IMG/VR virus record: IMGVR_UViG_3300013094_000148
Span: 1 to 34,598 of that record
Source of the DNA: a virus
Length of the DNA: 34,598 bases
Reading direction: 5' to 3' (one strand)
Shown here: positions 23,581-30,803 of the stretch, one piece after another
Numbering within the stretch: the stretch's first letter is position 1
How the letters are laid out: each line of letters opens with the position of its first letter
The notes under the pieces: generated by a model
What the model was told of the DNA's origin: nothing
Seen by the model: the letters and a program-made list of their open reading frames with translations, nothing else
Database searches by the model: none
Program-made: the position numbers and the translations under genes

Positions 23581-23727
23581 ATGCCTAACGCACCTAAGAC
23601 TCCGACACGCACTATCCGTGTCCCTGACGACCTCTGGAAGGCCGTACAAAAGAAGGCTGCCTCAGAAGGCGTCACCGTTACAAGCGTGATTATTGAGGCT
23701 CTTGAAGCCTATCTTGACAACAAGTAA
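23581..23727 (+). CDS. Ribbon-helix-helix (CopG/Arc-like) DNA-binding protein
   Basis: The 48-residue protein has a basic strand RTIRVPDDLWKAVQKKA followed by a turn and helix TVTSVIIEALEAYL, the classic RHH pattern (strand, helix, turn, helix). Members bind DNA as dimers through the strand pair and are usually repressors. Its place at the divergent region, with an apparent leaderless start, makes self-regulation and control of the reverse-strand gene likely. It may also control the + strand operon beginning at 23768. Confidence 0.75.
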   Translation: MPNAPKTPTRTIRVPDDLWKAVQKKAASEGVTVTSVIIEALEAYLDNK

Positions 23728-23741
23728 TTAGGCTACTAATC

Positions 23742-23763
23742 TCCTCCTTAACACATAGGGGGA
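23742..23763 (+). promoter_or_regulatory. Hairpin covering the ribosome binding site of the 23768 gene
   Basis: TCCTCCT (23742-23748) can pair with AGGGGGA (23757-23763) over 7 bp including one wobble, with the 8-nt loop TAACACAT. The 3' arm is the Shine-Dalgarno of ATG 23768. No T tract follows. Confidence 0.45.
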
Positions 23764-23767
23764 AATT

Positions 23768-24178
23768 ATGGATATGTCTAAAGAGCAACTAGTTGATGTT
23801 GTTCGTCAATACGTTGGTATAAAAGACCAAATGGCACTTCTTGCTAAACGCGAATCAGAGCTTAAAAAACGCCTTAGTGACGTTGTTGAAGCCGAAGGTG
23901 AAGTCGATGGCAAAGGTCACATTGTCCTTGAAATAGATGACTCGACATCTGGCGTGGGCAAATTGGTAAAGCAGCGCAAGGTATCTAAGTCATTAGACGA
24001 AGATGCAGCAAACAGAATACTGGCTGAAAAGAATCTAACCGAGACGTGCATTGAGATGGTTCCTCAAATCAACCAAGACGCTGTTATGGCTTCTTTCTTC
24101 AAAGGTTTACTAACCGAAGAAGATGTCGACACTATGTATCCATCTAAAGTCACATACGCATTTTTGGTGAATCGTTAA
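23768..24178 (+). CDS. Unknown protein, 136 aa, coiled N-terminus
   Basis: ATG 23768 follows AGGGGGA with a short spacer. The N-terminal half (LVDVVRQYVGIKDQMALLAKRESELKKRL) is a likely coiled coil; a small beta region (GHIVLEID) and a helical C-terminus with ITGLL-like hydrophobic spacing follow. Such short coiled proteins are common near phage SSB and replication genes, but I recognise no family and no catalytic motif. It overlaps the HTH gene (TAATG), indicating shared translation. Confidence 0.65.
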   Translation: MDMSKEQLVDVVRQYVGIKDQMALLAKRESELKKRLSDVVEAEGEVDGKGHIVLEIDDSTSGVGKLVKQRKVSKSLDEDAANRILAEKNLTETCIEMVPQINQDAVMASFFKGLLTEEDVDTMYPSKVTYAFLVNR

Positions 24179-24648
24179 TGTCTGATGATTTAATTGCTTC
24201 AACTTTTGGCGACTTAGACGCTTACTATCCAAATAGCAAACGTAAACGTCGTTCACTTGTTGAAACTAAATCAAAAGACGCGCCTAAAGTTGCGTCATGG
24301 GATTCCCGCCCATATGTTAAACCGCTCCCAAATGGTAAAGACATTGAGCTTTTTACCGCAGGAGCACTCGCAAGTGCTTTAGGTAGGCCTTTCGTATCCA
24401 TTAAAGTCTGGAATGAAAAGGGATACCTACCTACACCACCGTACCGCCTACCTACTAAGAAGACCAAGCATGGCGAAGACCACAAGGGCAGACGCCTTTA
24501 CAGTCGAGCCATGATTGAGAAAACTATAGAAATCTTTGCAAAGGCTGGACTTTTAGACGCAAAGCGTATAGAGTGGGCTCACTACCGAAACGTCACGCTA
24601 GAGATAGCAGAAGCGTGGGCAGTAATCAAAAATGAAGAGATGCAATAA
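24178..24648 (+). CDS. MerR/excisionase-like winged-helix protein
   Basis: The 156-aa protein has a basic N-terminus (SKRKRRS) and an HTH domain at about 60-125: ELFTAGALASALGRPFVSIKVWNEKGYLPTPPYRLP followed by GRRLYSRAMIEKTIEIFAKAGLLD. The order helix, turn, recognition helix, W-x-x-x-G-x-L-P, then R-R-x-Y-S is the MerR/Xis-type winged fold. It may regulate middle or late phage genes or act as a DNA-architectural factor. It directly precedes the SSB gene and its stop overlaps the repeat region. Confidence 0.75.
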   Translation: MSDDLIASTFGDLDAYYPNSKRKRRSLVETKSKDAPKVASWDSRPYVKPLPNGKDIELFTAGALASALGRPFVSIKVWNEKGYLPTPPYRLPTKKTKHGEDHKGRRLYSRAMIEKTIEIFAKAGLLDAKRIEWAHYRNVTLEIAEAWAVIKNEEMQ

Positions 24649-24696
24649 TCACTAACAATCACAATAATCACCAACAATCACAAAGGAAATAATCAC
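24644..24696 (+). repeat. Tandem 19-bp repeats in a G-free leader before the SSB gene
   Basis: AATAATCACTAACAATCAC (24644-24662) is followed by AATAATCACCAACAATCAC (24663-24681), differing at one base; a half unit AATAATCAC recurs at 24688-24696, next to ATG 24697. The motif AATCAC appears five times. The only G residues are the two of the AAAGGA ribosome binding site, so the RNA would be unstructured. Confidence 0.75.
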
Positions 24697-25356
24697 ATGG
24701 CAATTCAACAAACAGAAGATTTCATCCCACAAGTAGATGAATTCTCATTAGACTCAGACACCCTTGATGCACGTCCAGCAGATTCAGGCGCTATCAAGTC
24801 AGGTTGGGATGCAGCTATCTCAACAGTAAAACCTGCACAGTCGGATTTCCCAGAAACTTTCTCTGTTCCCGAGAAGCCACAAGTCATTAAGATTTTGGAT
24901 ACAGATGGTCCATGCGCAACTTATGCACTTCACTGGCTTACAAAGGAAGGTCGTCGTGGATACGCATGCGTAGGCAATGGCTGCCCATTGTGCGTAACAC
25001 TTAAGGACACTCCTCAAAACAAGTACGCATTTAGCGTAGCCGTTATTGAGAACAATGTTGTCACCCGTAAAAAGATGATTGGTGGAGTTCGTTTGTTTAA
25101 GACTCTACTAGCCGCTGATTCTTCACCACAAGGCCCACTATCTAAAAACTTTTGGGCTATCAGCAAGTCTGGCACTATGGCTGCTACTATCTACAGCCTC
25201 AATGCTGTCAAGGCTCGTGACCTCAATGAAGATTGGGGTATTGATGAAGAGGCTGTCTCAAAGCAAATCGCAGTACTCAAGCCATTTACTCGCCGTGAAA
25301 TTATCAGCGATGTAACGTTTGAAGAACTACAGCAGATTGCTAAAGACCTAGCCTAA
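24697..25356 (+). CDS. Single-stranded DNA-binding protein, gp32-like with zinc motif
   Basis: The 219-aa protein begins at ATG 24697 after AAAGGA. Residues 60-105 hold a likely zinc site in the order H79, C91, C96, C99 (HW...YACVGNGCPLC), comparable to the His-Cys-Cys-Cys site of T4 gp32, followed by a beta-strand region (KYAFSVAVIENN) for the OB-type core and a helical C-terminus. Acidic segments flank the core. It coats ssDNA at the fork. Location between HTH and polymerase genes fits. The SSB call is by motif order, not by a search. Confidence 0.65.
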   Translation: MAIQQTEDFIPQVDEFSLDSDTLDARPADSGAIKSGWDAAISTVKPAQSDFPETFSVPEKPQVIKILDTDGPCATYALHWLTKEGRRGYACVGNGCPLCVTLKDTPQNKYAFSVAVIENNVVTRKKMIGGVRLFKTLLAADSSPQGPLSKNFWAISKSGTMAATIYSLNAVKARDLNEDWGIDEEAVSKQIAVLKPFTRREIISDVTFEELQQIAKDLA

Positions 25357-25367
25357 CAAATAGCTGT

Positions 25368-25425
25368 AGAAGGGCTAGACCAGGACATCCCCTTTCCCTG
25401 TTCTAGCCCTTCTGCCTTAAGGGGA
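25368..25425 (+). promoter_or_regulatory. Hairpin with loop-SD complementarity before the polymerase gene
   Basis: AGAAGGGCTAGACCAGG (25368-25384) pairs with CCTGTTCTAGCCCTTCT (25397-25413), 17 bp with one mismatch. The 12-nt loop contains TCCCCTT (25388-25394), the exact complement of AAGGGGA (25419-25425), the Shine-Dalgarno for TTG 25430. A pseudoknot would block translation initiation. There is no T tract, so a simple terminator is less likely. Confidence 0.6.
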
Positions 25426-25429
25426 CAAC

Positions 25430-27421
25430 TTGAACATTATTACAACTAAAGAGCAACTAGATGAGATGCTCGAATATTATTTAAAACAAGATGTATTTGC
25501 ATACGATTTGGAAACTGTGGGGCCTAACAGAGGCGTAACAGTTCTTAACGAAGTTTTATGGCTTTCTTTTGCAACCCACGGTCGTGGAGACGTTATTCCT
25601 TTAGGTCACCCAAATGGTGATGATGTTGAGCTTGTCTATCCATTGACAGGTCAAGGACAAAAGCGCGTAGAGCAGGGTCTTAAAGCGCGACCTAGCGATT
25701 ATTCACGTGACGCTAAAAAAGCCACCAAAGTATTCAGTGAGCCTCCCGCTCAGCTATTTCCTGCAGAGGTTTTTTCTGCACTAAAGCCTTTATTTTTTGG
25801 CGATAAACGCCTTGTAGTTGGTCACAACCTTATCTTTGACTTAACTTCTATTGCTAAGTACTACGATGGCAAGGTTCCTACAGGGCCTTATTTCGACACC
25901 ATGGTCGCCTCATTTATTTACGATAACAAGAATAAGAACAAGTGTGGACTGGACGACTGCTTGGCTCGAGAGTTTGAGTACCACATGGTTAAAGGCGTTG
26001 GTAAAGAGGTTGAAGCCTACGGGTTTAACGAGGTGGCTAAGTACGCATATTTAGACGCTAAGTACACTTTCCTCCTTTACAGGAAACTTGATGCCCTTAT
26101 TGAGGAGCGCAATATACGCACAATTATGAACCTCGAAATGAGCGTTCTTAAAGTGCTGTGTGACATGAAGCTAACAGGTGCCCCTATTGATAGGGATGGG
26201 CTTGTTGTCCTACACGATAAGTTTGAAAAAGACATCGAGCAAGCTAGAGCAAACATTTATGAAATTGCGGGCAAAGTATTTAATATCAACTCTAATCCTG
26301 ATAAGCAGATGATGCTGTACGGCTCTGTAGAAAATGGGGGCCAAGGACTTAAACCTAAGATTCTTACCCTTAAAGGAAAGCAGAAGGACCAAGAAGGTCA
26401 GCCCTTAACTATCAATGACTACTCCGTATCCGCAGATGCCCTAGAACTGTACCGAGATAGCAACCCATTAGTTGCGGCGATGTTGGAATACTCTGACTTA
26501 AATAAGTTGTTAAGTACCTACATCATCCCTTATTTGGGCGGAGATATTACCCGTACTACAAACGGAAAGAGCAAGACTGAGTATAAAGAGAGCATGTTGG
26601 TCAATGGTCGCATTCATTGCGACTTCATCCAGCATGGCGCTGAGACAGGCCGTTTCTCTAGCCGAAACCCTAACCTTCAGAATGTGCCCGCACCTAATAA
26701 AAAGCTTCCTCCAGAGAAGGATTACGGCACCATCATCCGTACCCTTTTTTATGCGCCTGAGGGATACAAGCTTGTAGTTGCTGATTACTCACAGATTGAA
26801 CCTAGAGTCATTGCCTCTATGTCTAAAGACCCAATCATGATGAAGAACTATCTTGAAGACGGGGACATCTACACCACCATTGGCGACACCATGGGGGTAG
26901 ACCGTAAAGCAGGTAAAGTCCTTGTTCTTGCCATGGCTTACGGTGTTGGACCCGACAAAATTGCATCCCAGATTGGCTGTAAGGTCGAGGAGGCTAAAAA
27001 GCTCCTTAATGACTTTTCTGACAAGTTCAGTGCGGTTAATAAGTACCGATTGAAGGTTGTGGGAATCACCCGTTCTACAGGCTACGTGTCTACTATTTTG
27101 GGGCGTAAGCGGTTCCTACCAGAGATTAACTCCAAGAACTTCGGAGATAAGGCTTCTGCCGAACGCCAAGCCTTCAATACTCGCATCCAAGGTTCTGCAG
27201 CAGACATCATCAAGATGGCTATGGTAAGAGCTCACGACATGATTCCAGAGGGCGCCAAGATACTTCTGACGGTACACGACGAACTTGTTGTCCTGACACC
27301 TGATAGTATTGCGGATGAAACAGCAGAAGCCATTCGTGAAGCCATGGAAGGCATAGACCTTTTAGATGTCCCACTTATAGCTGACGTCAAAATAGTACAA
27401 CGTTGGGGCGAGGCAAAATAA
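25430..27421 (+). CDS. DNA polymerase, family A with 3'-5' exonuclease domain
   Basis: TTG 25430, 5 nt after GGGG, gives 663 residues. The N-terminal proofreading domain has D26-x-E28 (FAYDLETVG), VVGHNLIFDLTSI and YAYLDAKYTF. The polymerase domain has VVADYSQIEPRVIASM (motif A), KVLVLAMAYGVG (motif B region) and LLTVHDELVVL (motif C). There is no 5'-3' flap exonuclease domain. This is the phage replicative DNA polymerase, between SSB and RecA genes; its translation may be controlled by the hairpin upstream. Confidence 0.95.
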   Translation: MNIITTKEQLDEMLEYYLKQDVFAYDLETVGPNRGVTVLNEVLWLSFATHGRGDVIPLGHPNGDDVELVYPLTGQGQKRVEQGLKARPSDYSRDAKKATKVFSEPPAQLFPAEVFSALKPLFFGDKRLVVGHNLIFDLTSIAKYYDGKVPTGPYFDTMVASFIYDNKNKNKCGLDDCLAREFEYHMVKGVGKEVEAYGFNEVAKYAYLDAKYTFLLYRKLDALIEERNIRTIMNLEMSVLKVLCDMKLTGAPIDRDGLVVLHDKFEKDIEQARANIYEIAGKVFNINSNPDKQMMLYGSVENGGQGLKPKILTLKGKQKDQEGQPLTINDYSVSADALELYRDSNPLVAAMLEYSDLNKLLSTYIIPYLGGDITRTTNGKSKTEYKESMLVNGRIHCDFIQHGAETGRFSSRNPNLQNVPAPNKKLPPEKDYGTIIRTLFYAPEGYKLVVADYSQIEPRVIASMSKDPIMMKNYLEDGDIYTTIGDTMGVDRKAGKVLVLAMAYGVGPDKIASQIGCKVEEAKKLLNDFSDKFSAVNKYRLKVVGITRSTGYVSTILGRKRFLPEINSKNFGDKASAERQAFNTRIQGSAADIIKMAMVRAHDMIPEGAKILLTVHDELVVLTPDSIADETAEAIREAMEGIDLLDVPLIADVKIVQRWGEAK

Positions 27422-27879
27422 TGAGTTGGTTTAAGAGGTTTTTCAACAAAGGCGAAGGCTTTGACATAGAAATAATTCAAAACGATGTCCCTACAAGTAC
27501 GCTCGTCCGTTGGTACTTACACGATTTAGTTGTTGAATCACCCAACGAAATTGCCGCTAAATTTGGGCTTACCCCAATCAGTGATGAGGGTATTCAAAAA
27601 GAGGAACAAGATAGCCAATATCGTATTCAAAAGCTTGCGCCATTGATTCCTTACCTAAACCTTATCGCAGATATAAACGCCCGTGCTATTGCTTACACAC
27701 AGCTTAGAGCGTCAATGTCTGAAGGCTTGGAAGATGAGATTGAAGAACTTATGGAGTTCTACGCAGCCGTAGGTATGTCTGCTTTAATATCCGCCTTTGC
27801 ATCTGGCATAGAAATTGGTATTATCCAACCAACAAGTCTTAATACGACTATCGATATTCAGGAGCAAGACTATGAGTAA
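27421..27879 (+). CDS. Unknown acidic protein, 152 aa
   Basis: ATG 27421 overlaps the polymerase stop (TAATG), preferred over a TTG at 27403 inside the polymerase gene. The product is acidic and mostly helical, with SWFKRFFNKGEGFDIEI at the start and LEDEIEELMEFYAAVGMSAL in the C-terminal half. No domain is recognised. Its coupling to the polymerase gene suggests a DNA-metabolism role. The next gene starts within its last codons. Confidence 0.65.
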   Translation: MSWFKRFFNKGEGFDIEIIQNDVPTSTLVRWYLHDLVVESPNEIAAKFGLTPISDEGIQKEEQDSQYRIQKLAPLIPYLNLIADINARAIAYTQLRASMSEGLEDEIEELMEFYAAVGMSALISAFASGIEIGIIQPTSLNTTIDIQEQDYE

Positions 27880-28240
27880 TTTTTGGGATAAAGTCGCAGG
27901 AAACGCAAACCAACAACAACCTGTAGCACCCATTTACCGACAGGCTCCAACACCCCCTACAACTTCACAACCTGCGTATGTTCCACAAGAACTAAGAGAG
28001 CATCAACTACCAGCGAGCGCAACCTCTGCTTCTCGTTGCCCAGGATGCGGTAGCGGTAACTATTCAAATGATGGGCAGCATAAAGCCCGTTGCTATGATT
28101 GCGGTTACCCACTACAACAATCTGGTTCTGGAGTAGGCAAGGGAATTGTTGGCGGTCCCACACCTTCAGGTCCTGCTCAACCAGCACGACAAATCGCAAC
28201 AGGCGGATTCCAACCTCAAACAATCATTGGACACATCTAA
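27872..28240 (+). CDS. Zinc-ribbon protein with disordered flanks, 122 aa
   Basis: ATG 27872 has GGAG at 27861-27864 and overlaps the upstream gene by 8 bases. The product has Pro/Gln-rich disordered ends and one compact zinc ribbon: C56-x2-C59 in RCPGCG and C74-x2-C77 in RCYDCG. Such ribbons bind DNA/RNA or stabilise complexes. It sits next to RecA-like and polymerase genes. No specific function is evident; the start at 27815 used by a longer frame lies inside the previous gene and lacks a ribosome binding site. Confidence 0.7.
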   Translation: MSNFWDKVAGNANQQQPVAPIYRQAPTPPTTSQPAYVPQELREHQLPASATSASRCPGCGSGNYSNDGQHKARCYDCGYPLQQSGSGVGKGIVGGPTPSGPAQPARQIATGGFQPQTIIGHI

Positions 28241-28243
28241 CAC

Positions 28244-29311
28244 ATGGCTACACTTAACGCAGACCTCACTAAAGTTCTTAACAGCATCAATAAAAAAATG
28301 GGGCCCGATACAATAGTACTAGGGTCTGAAATTAGAAATGACATCCTTGATAGAGTTACCACAGGGTCATTGGCATTTGATGTTGCCCTTGGTGGAGGAT
28401 GGCCTGTCAACCAATGGCATGAGATTGTTGGTGAAGCGAGCAATGGAAAGACAGCCATTGCACTTAAGACAATCGCTGCCAACCAGCAACGCGACCCAGA
28501 ATTTACAACAGTATGGGTAGCAGCAGAACAATGGGTGCCCGCTTACGCAGAGATGTGCGGAGTTGATACCTCACGAGTATATGTAGTATCAACCAACCTC
28601 ATGGAGGAGGCGTATGAAGCGGTTATCCAAATCGTCGAAAGTAAAGCTATTGATTGCATTGTTATTGATTCCCTTCCTGCCCTGGTTCCTGGGGCAGAAA
28701 ATGAAAAAGAAATGGGAGAATTTACAGTTGGACGAGGAGCACTTTTAACCAACACGTTCTTCCGTAAGGTAGGGCTTGCCTCCAAACGCTCCCTAACATC
28801 CTATGAGCGCCCTTTTGTGGGCATCATGATTAACCAGTGGCGTTCAAAGATTGGCGTCATGTACGGCGACCCACGCACCACCCCAGGCGGTCAGGGCAAG
28901 GATTACGCCTTCTTTACCCGTATTGAGGTTAAGAGGGATGACTGGATTGAGGCAGGAACGGGTCAAGAAAAGCACCGTGTAGGTCAAACCATCAAGATTC
29001 GTACCCTGAAGAACAAGTCTGCCCCACCATCTCAGACTGCCTTCCTAGACTTTTATTTCGGCTCTGGGGGTATCGTAGACCGAGGTCAATACGACTTTGC
29101 CAAAGAGATTGTGGCCATGGGTATTATTAACAAGGTCATCACCCGAGCTGGTGCCTACTACCGATACGCGGATAGACAGTGGCAAGGCGCAGATGCTATG
29201 CTTAGCTCAATACGGGAAGAAATAGAATTGAAAGAGACCTTGGAACGTGATGTTCTTGACTCTGTGAAAGCAGGCTCAAAGTTCGTTGCAGACGACTCAG
29301 ATGAAGAGTGA
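28244..29311 (+). CDS. RecA/UvsX-like recombinase
   Basis: The 355-aa protein has a RecA core: Walker A GEASNGKT at 63-70 (S/N in place of the usual S-S), a catalytic-type Glu near residue 95 (VAAEQW), Walker B CIVIDSLPAL near 140, and an M-I-N-Q-W-R-S loop similar to the L1/L2 region. It forms filaments for strand exchange and recombination-dependent replication. The C-terminal acidic end (ADDSDEE) is also typical. It is short of the extended RecA C-terminal domain. Neighbours are resolvase-like nucleases. Confidence 0.85.
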   Translation: MATLNADLTKVLNSINKKMGPDTIVLGSEIRNDILDRVTTGSLAFDVALGGGWPVNQWHEIVGEASNGKTAIALKTIAANQQRDPEFTTVWVAAEQWVPAYAEMCGVDTSRVYVVSTNLMEEAYEAVIQIVESKAIDCIVIDSLPALVPGAENEKEMGEFTVGRGALLTNTFFRKVGLASKRSLTSYERPFVGIMINQWRSKIGVMYGDPRTTPGGQGKDYAFFTRIEVKRDDWIEAGTGQEKHRVGQTIKIRTLKNKSAPPSQTAFLDFYFGSGGIVDRGQYDFAKEIVAMGIINKVITRAGAYYRYADRQWQGADAMLSSIREEIELKETLERDVLDSVKAGSKFVADDSDEE

Positions 29312-29678
29312 AGGTCAAAAGCAATCTCAGAAACATGAGGCTCGACTAGCCAAACTGCTCGACGGGAAGACAAACGCGGGAAGTGGCGCATTTTGGAGTC
29401 GAAAGGGTGATGTACGTTCAGACGACCTTTTGGTCGAACATAAGTGGACGGGCAAAGCCTCTTTTACTTTAAAAGCTGCTGTTCTTGAAAAGATTGTCAA
29501 AGAAGCTATTCTTGAAAGTCGAATGCCCGCATTAGGTATTAGCCTTAACAATGAGAATTACATCATGCTTACTGAAGATGACTTCATGGAACTGCGCCAA
29601 ACATTCCTGGAGTGCACTTGTCAGAAAGTTATGGAAGTCCCGAAGACTGGCGTTATGACGCCAAATGCAGAGGACTAG
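29301..29678 (+). CDS. PD-(D/E)xK resolvase-like nuclease (Hjc type)
   Basis: ATG 29301 (overlapping the RecA stop) gives 125 residues; a TTG at 29286 is weaker. The motif order E13, then NAGSGAFWSRKGD (D37), then D41/D42 and E46-x-K48 (LLVEHKW) is that of archaeal Hjc-like/PD-(D/E)xK Holliday junction resolvases. It probably cuts branched DNA made by the recombinase. It ends within the WhiB gene region, with a 61-base overlap in another frame. Confidence 0.7.
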   Translation: MKSEGQKQSQKHEARLAKLLDGKTNAGSGAFWSRKGDVRSDDLLVEHKWTGKASFTLKAAVLEKIVKEAILESRMPALGISLNNENYIMLTEDDFMELRQTFLECTCQKVMEVPKTGVMTPNAED

Positions 29679-29947
29679 ATACCGAGTTTTGGTACCCACC
29701 ACGCGATAAAAGCAAATATAAACCAATTGCAGACATAGCAAAAGATGTGTGCTTTGGTAGGGACGGCGCACCCGAATGCCCAGTACGTTTGCAATGTCTT
29801 CTATATGCGGATAAGATGGATGAACAGCACGGAATTTGGGGTGGCATGAGTCACCGTGAAAGAAATGCGCTTAAGAGAAAAGCCGCTAAAGCAGGAATGA
29901 CATTGGAAGAGTGGGTAACAACAGATGGTAAGCGCAAAAAACAATAG
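29618..29947 (+). CDS. WhiB-like iron-sulfur transcription factor
   Basis: Preferred start TTG 29618, 5 nt after GGAG (29609-29612), gives 109 aa; GTG 29612 overlaps that box. Conserved features: W11, C17, then C45, C54-P-V and C60, the turn GIWGG (72-76) and the E-R basic C-terminus. Four cysteines bind a 4Fe-4S cluster in Wbl proteins. The C45-x8-C54 interval is longer than the common C-x2-C. Wbl proteins act with the principal sigma factor, so this may control host or phage transcription. It places the host in Actinobacteria. Confidence 0.85.
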   Translation: MSESYGSPEDWRYDAKCRGLDTEFWYPPRDKSKYKPIADIAKDVCFGRDGAPECPVRLQCLLYADKMDEQHGIWGGMSHRERNALKRKAAKAGMTLEEWVTTDGKRKKQ

Positions 29948-30803
29948 GCCAACAGGTGACTTTAAAAACTTTTTAGCGGCAAATAAAAACAACACACGTG
30001 TTTTAGGGGCGTTAGAACGCCACATTATTGCAATGCCAGAGGATACCTCACGTAGAACAGATGTTCTGCACCCCTCAGCTATGGTTAAAGATGATTGGTG
30101 CCACAGAGGTTCCTACTTTCAACTTCTAGGGTTTCCTTCACCACCAAGCAAATACGCTAAGTCTATGCGCCAATACATGGTGTTTGAGACAGGCCATGCT
30201 ATCCACGCACGTTGGCAAAACTTATTTCGTGACATGGGTAAGCTTTGGGGCAAATACAAATGCTTAGAATGCGACCAAATATTTACAGGACTACCTTCAG
30301 ACCACGATAGCGAGCTAGGGCCAGAGGCTTATGAGTACCGAGAAGTGTCCCTAACCTATGAGCCATTAAGAATTGCTGGGCATTCAGATGGGTTACTTGT
30401 AGGTTTAGGTGAACCGCTTATGCTAGAAATAAAGTCTATTGGACCAGGAACATTTAGGTATGAAGCACCACATATGACTTATTCCACTAATGGCCACTTA
30501 GACCAAATGTGGAAAGCGTTAGACGCACCGTTTCAAACACACGTTGCACAGGTGCAAATTTATATGCGCCTAGCAGAACTGTTAGAGCTTGAGTACCAGC
30601 CTCAAGAGGCTGTTATGTTGTATGAGAACAAGGCTACGCAAGAGACTAAAGAGTTTGTAGTCCCTAAGAGTATGTTCGGGATTAAGCATTTATTTGACGC
30701 TGCGGAGATGATTTGTGCGGCTGTAGATGCTAAAACTCCACCACCGTGTAATATTGCGGGTCAAGAAGGATGCCAACAATGTAAGGGGTACGCAAATGTT
30801 TAA
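29925..30803 (+). CDS. Cas4/RecB-like PD-(D/E)xK nuclease with putative Fe-S cluster
   Basis: The 292-residue protein starts at ATG 29925, overlapping the WhiB gene by 23 bases. Nuclease motifs are D155 (HSDGLLV), E168-x-K170 (LEIKS), and Q209 (HVAQVQIYM). Cysteines C59 near the N-terminus and C275, C283, C286 near the C-terminus match the 1+3 arrangement of Cas4/AddB Fe-S nucleases; C113 and C116 form an extra pair. Probably a 5'-3' exonuclease for end resection feeding the RecA-like protein. Not a CRISPR component here, as no array is present. Confidence 0.8.
   Translation: MVSAKNNRPTGDFKNFLAANKNNTRVLGALERHIIAMPEDTSRRTDVLHPSAMVKDDWCHRGSYFQLLGFPSPPSKYAKSMRQYMVFETGHAIHARWQNLFRDMGKLWGKYKCLECDQIFTGLPSDHDSELGPEAYEYREVSLTYEPLRIAGHSDGLLVGLGEPLMLEIKSIGPGTFRYEAPHMTYSTNGHLDQMWKALDAPFQTHVAQVQIYMRLAELLELEYQPQEAVMLYENKATQETKEFVVPKSMFGIKHLFDAAEMICAAVDAKTPPPCNIAGQEGCQQCKGYANV

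Noticed and set aside
24644-24696. Short tandem repeats as a possible CRISPR array
   Set aside because: Units are adjacent with no spacers and only two full copies; the Cas4-like gene is far away and has recombination neighbours.
25368-25413. Simple intrinsic terminator of the SSB gene
   Set aside because: The stem is long, but no T run follows (GCCTTAAGGGG); the loop-SD match gives a better explanation, although partial termination cannot be excluded.
29925-30803. CRISPR-associated Cas4
   Set aside because: No cas1, cas2 or repeat array is present; the fold is shared with phage resection nucleases.
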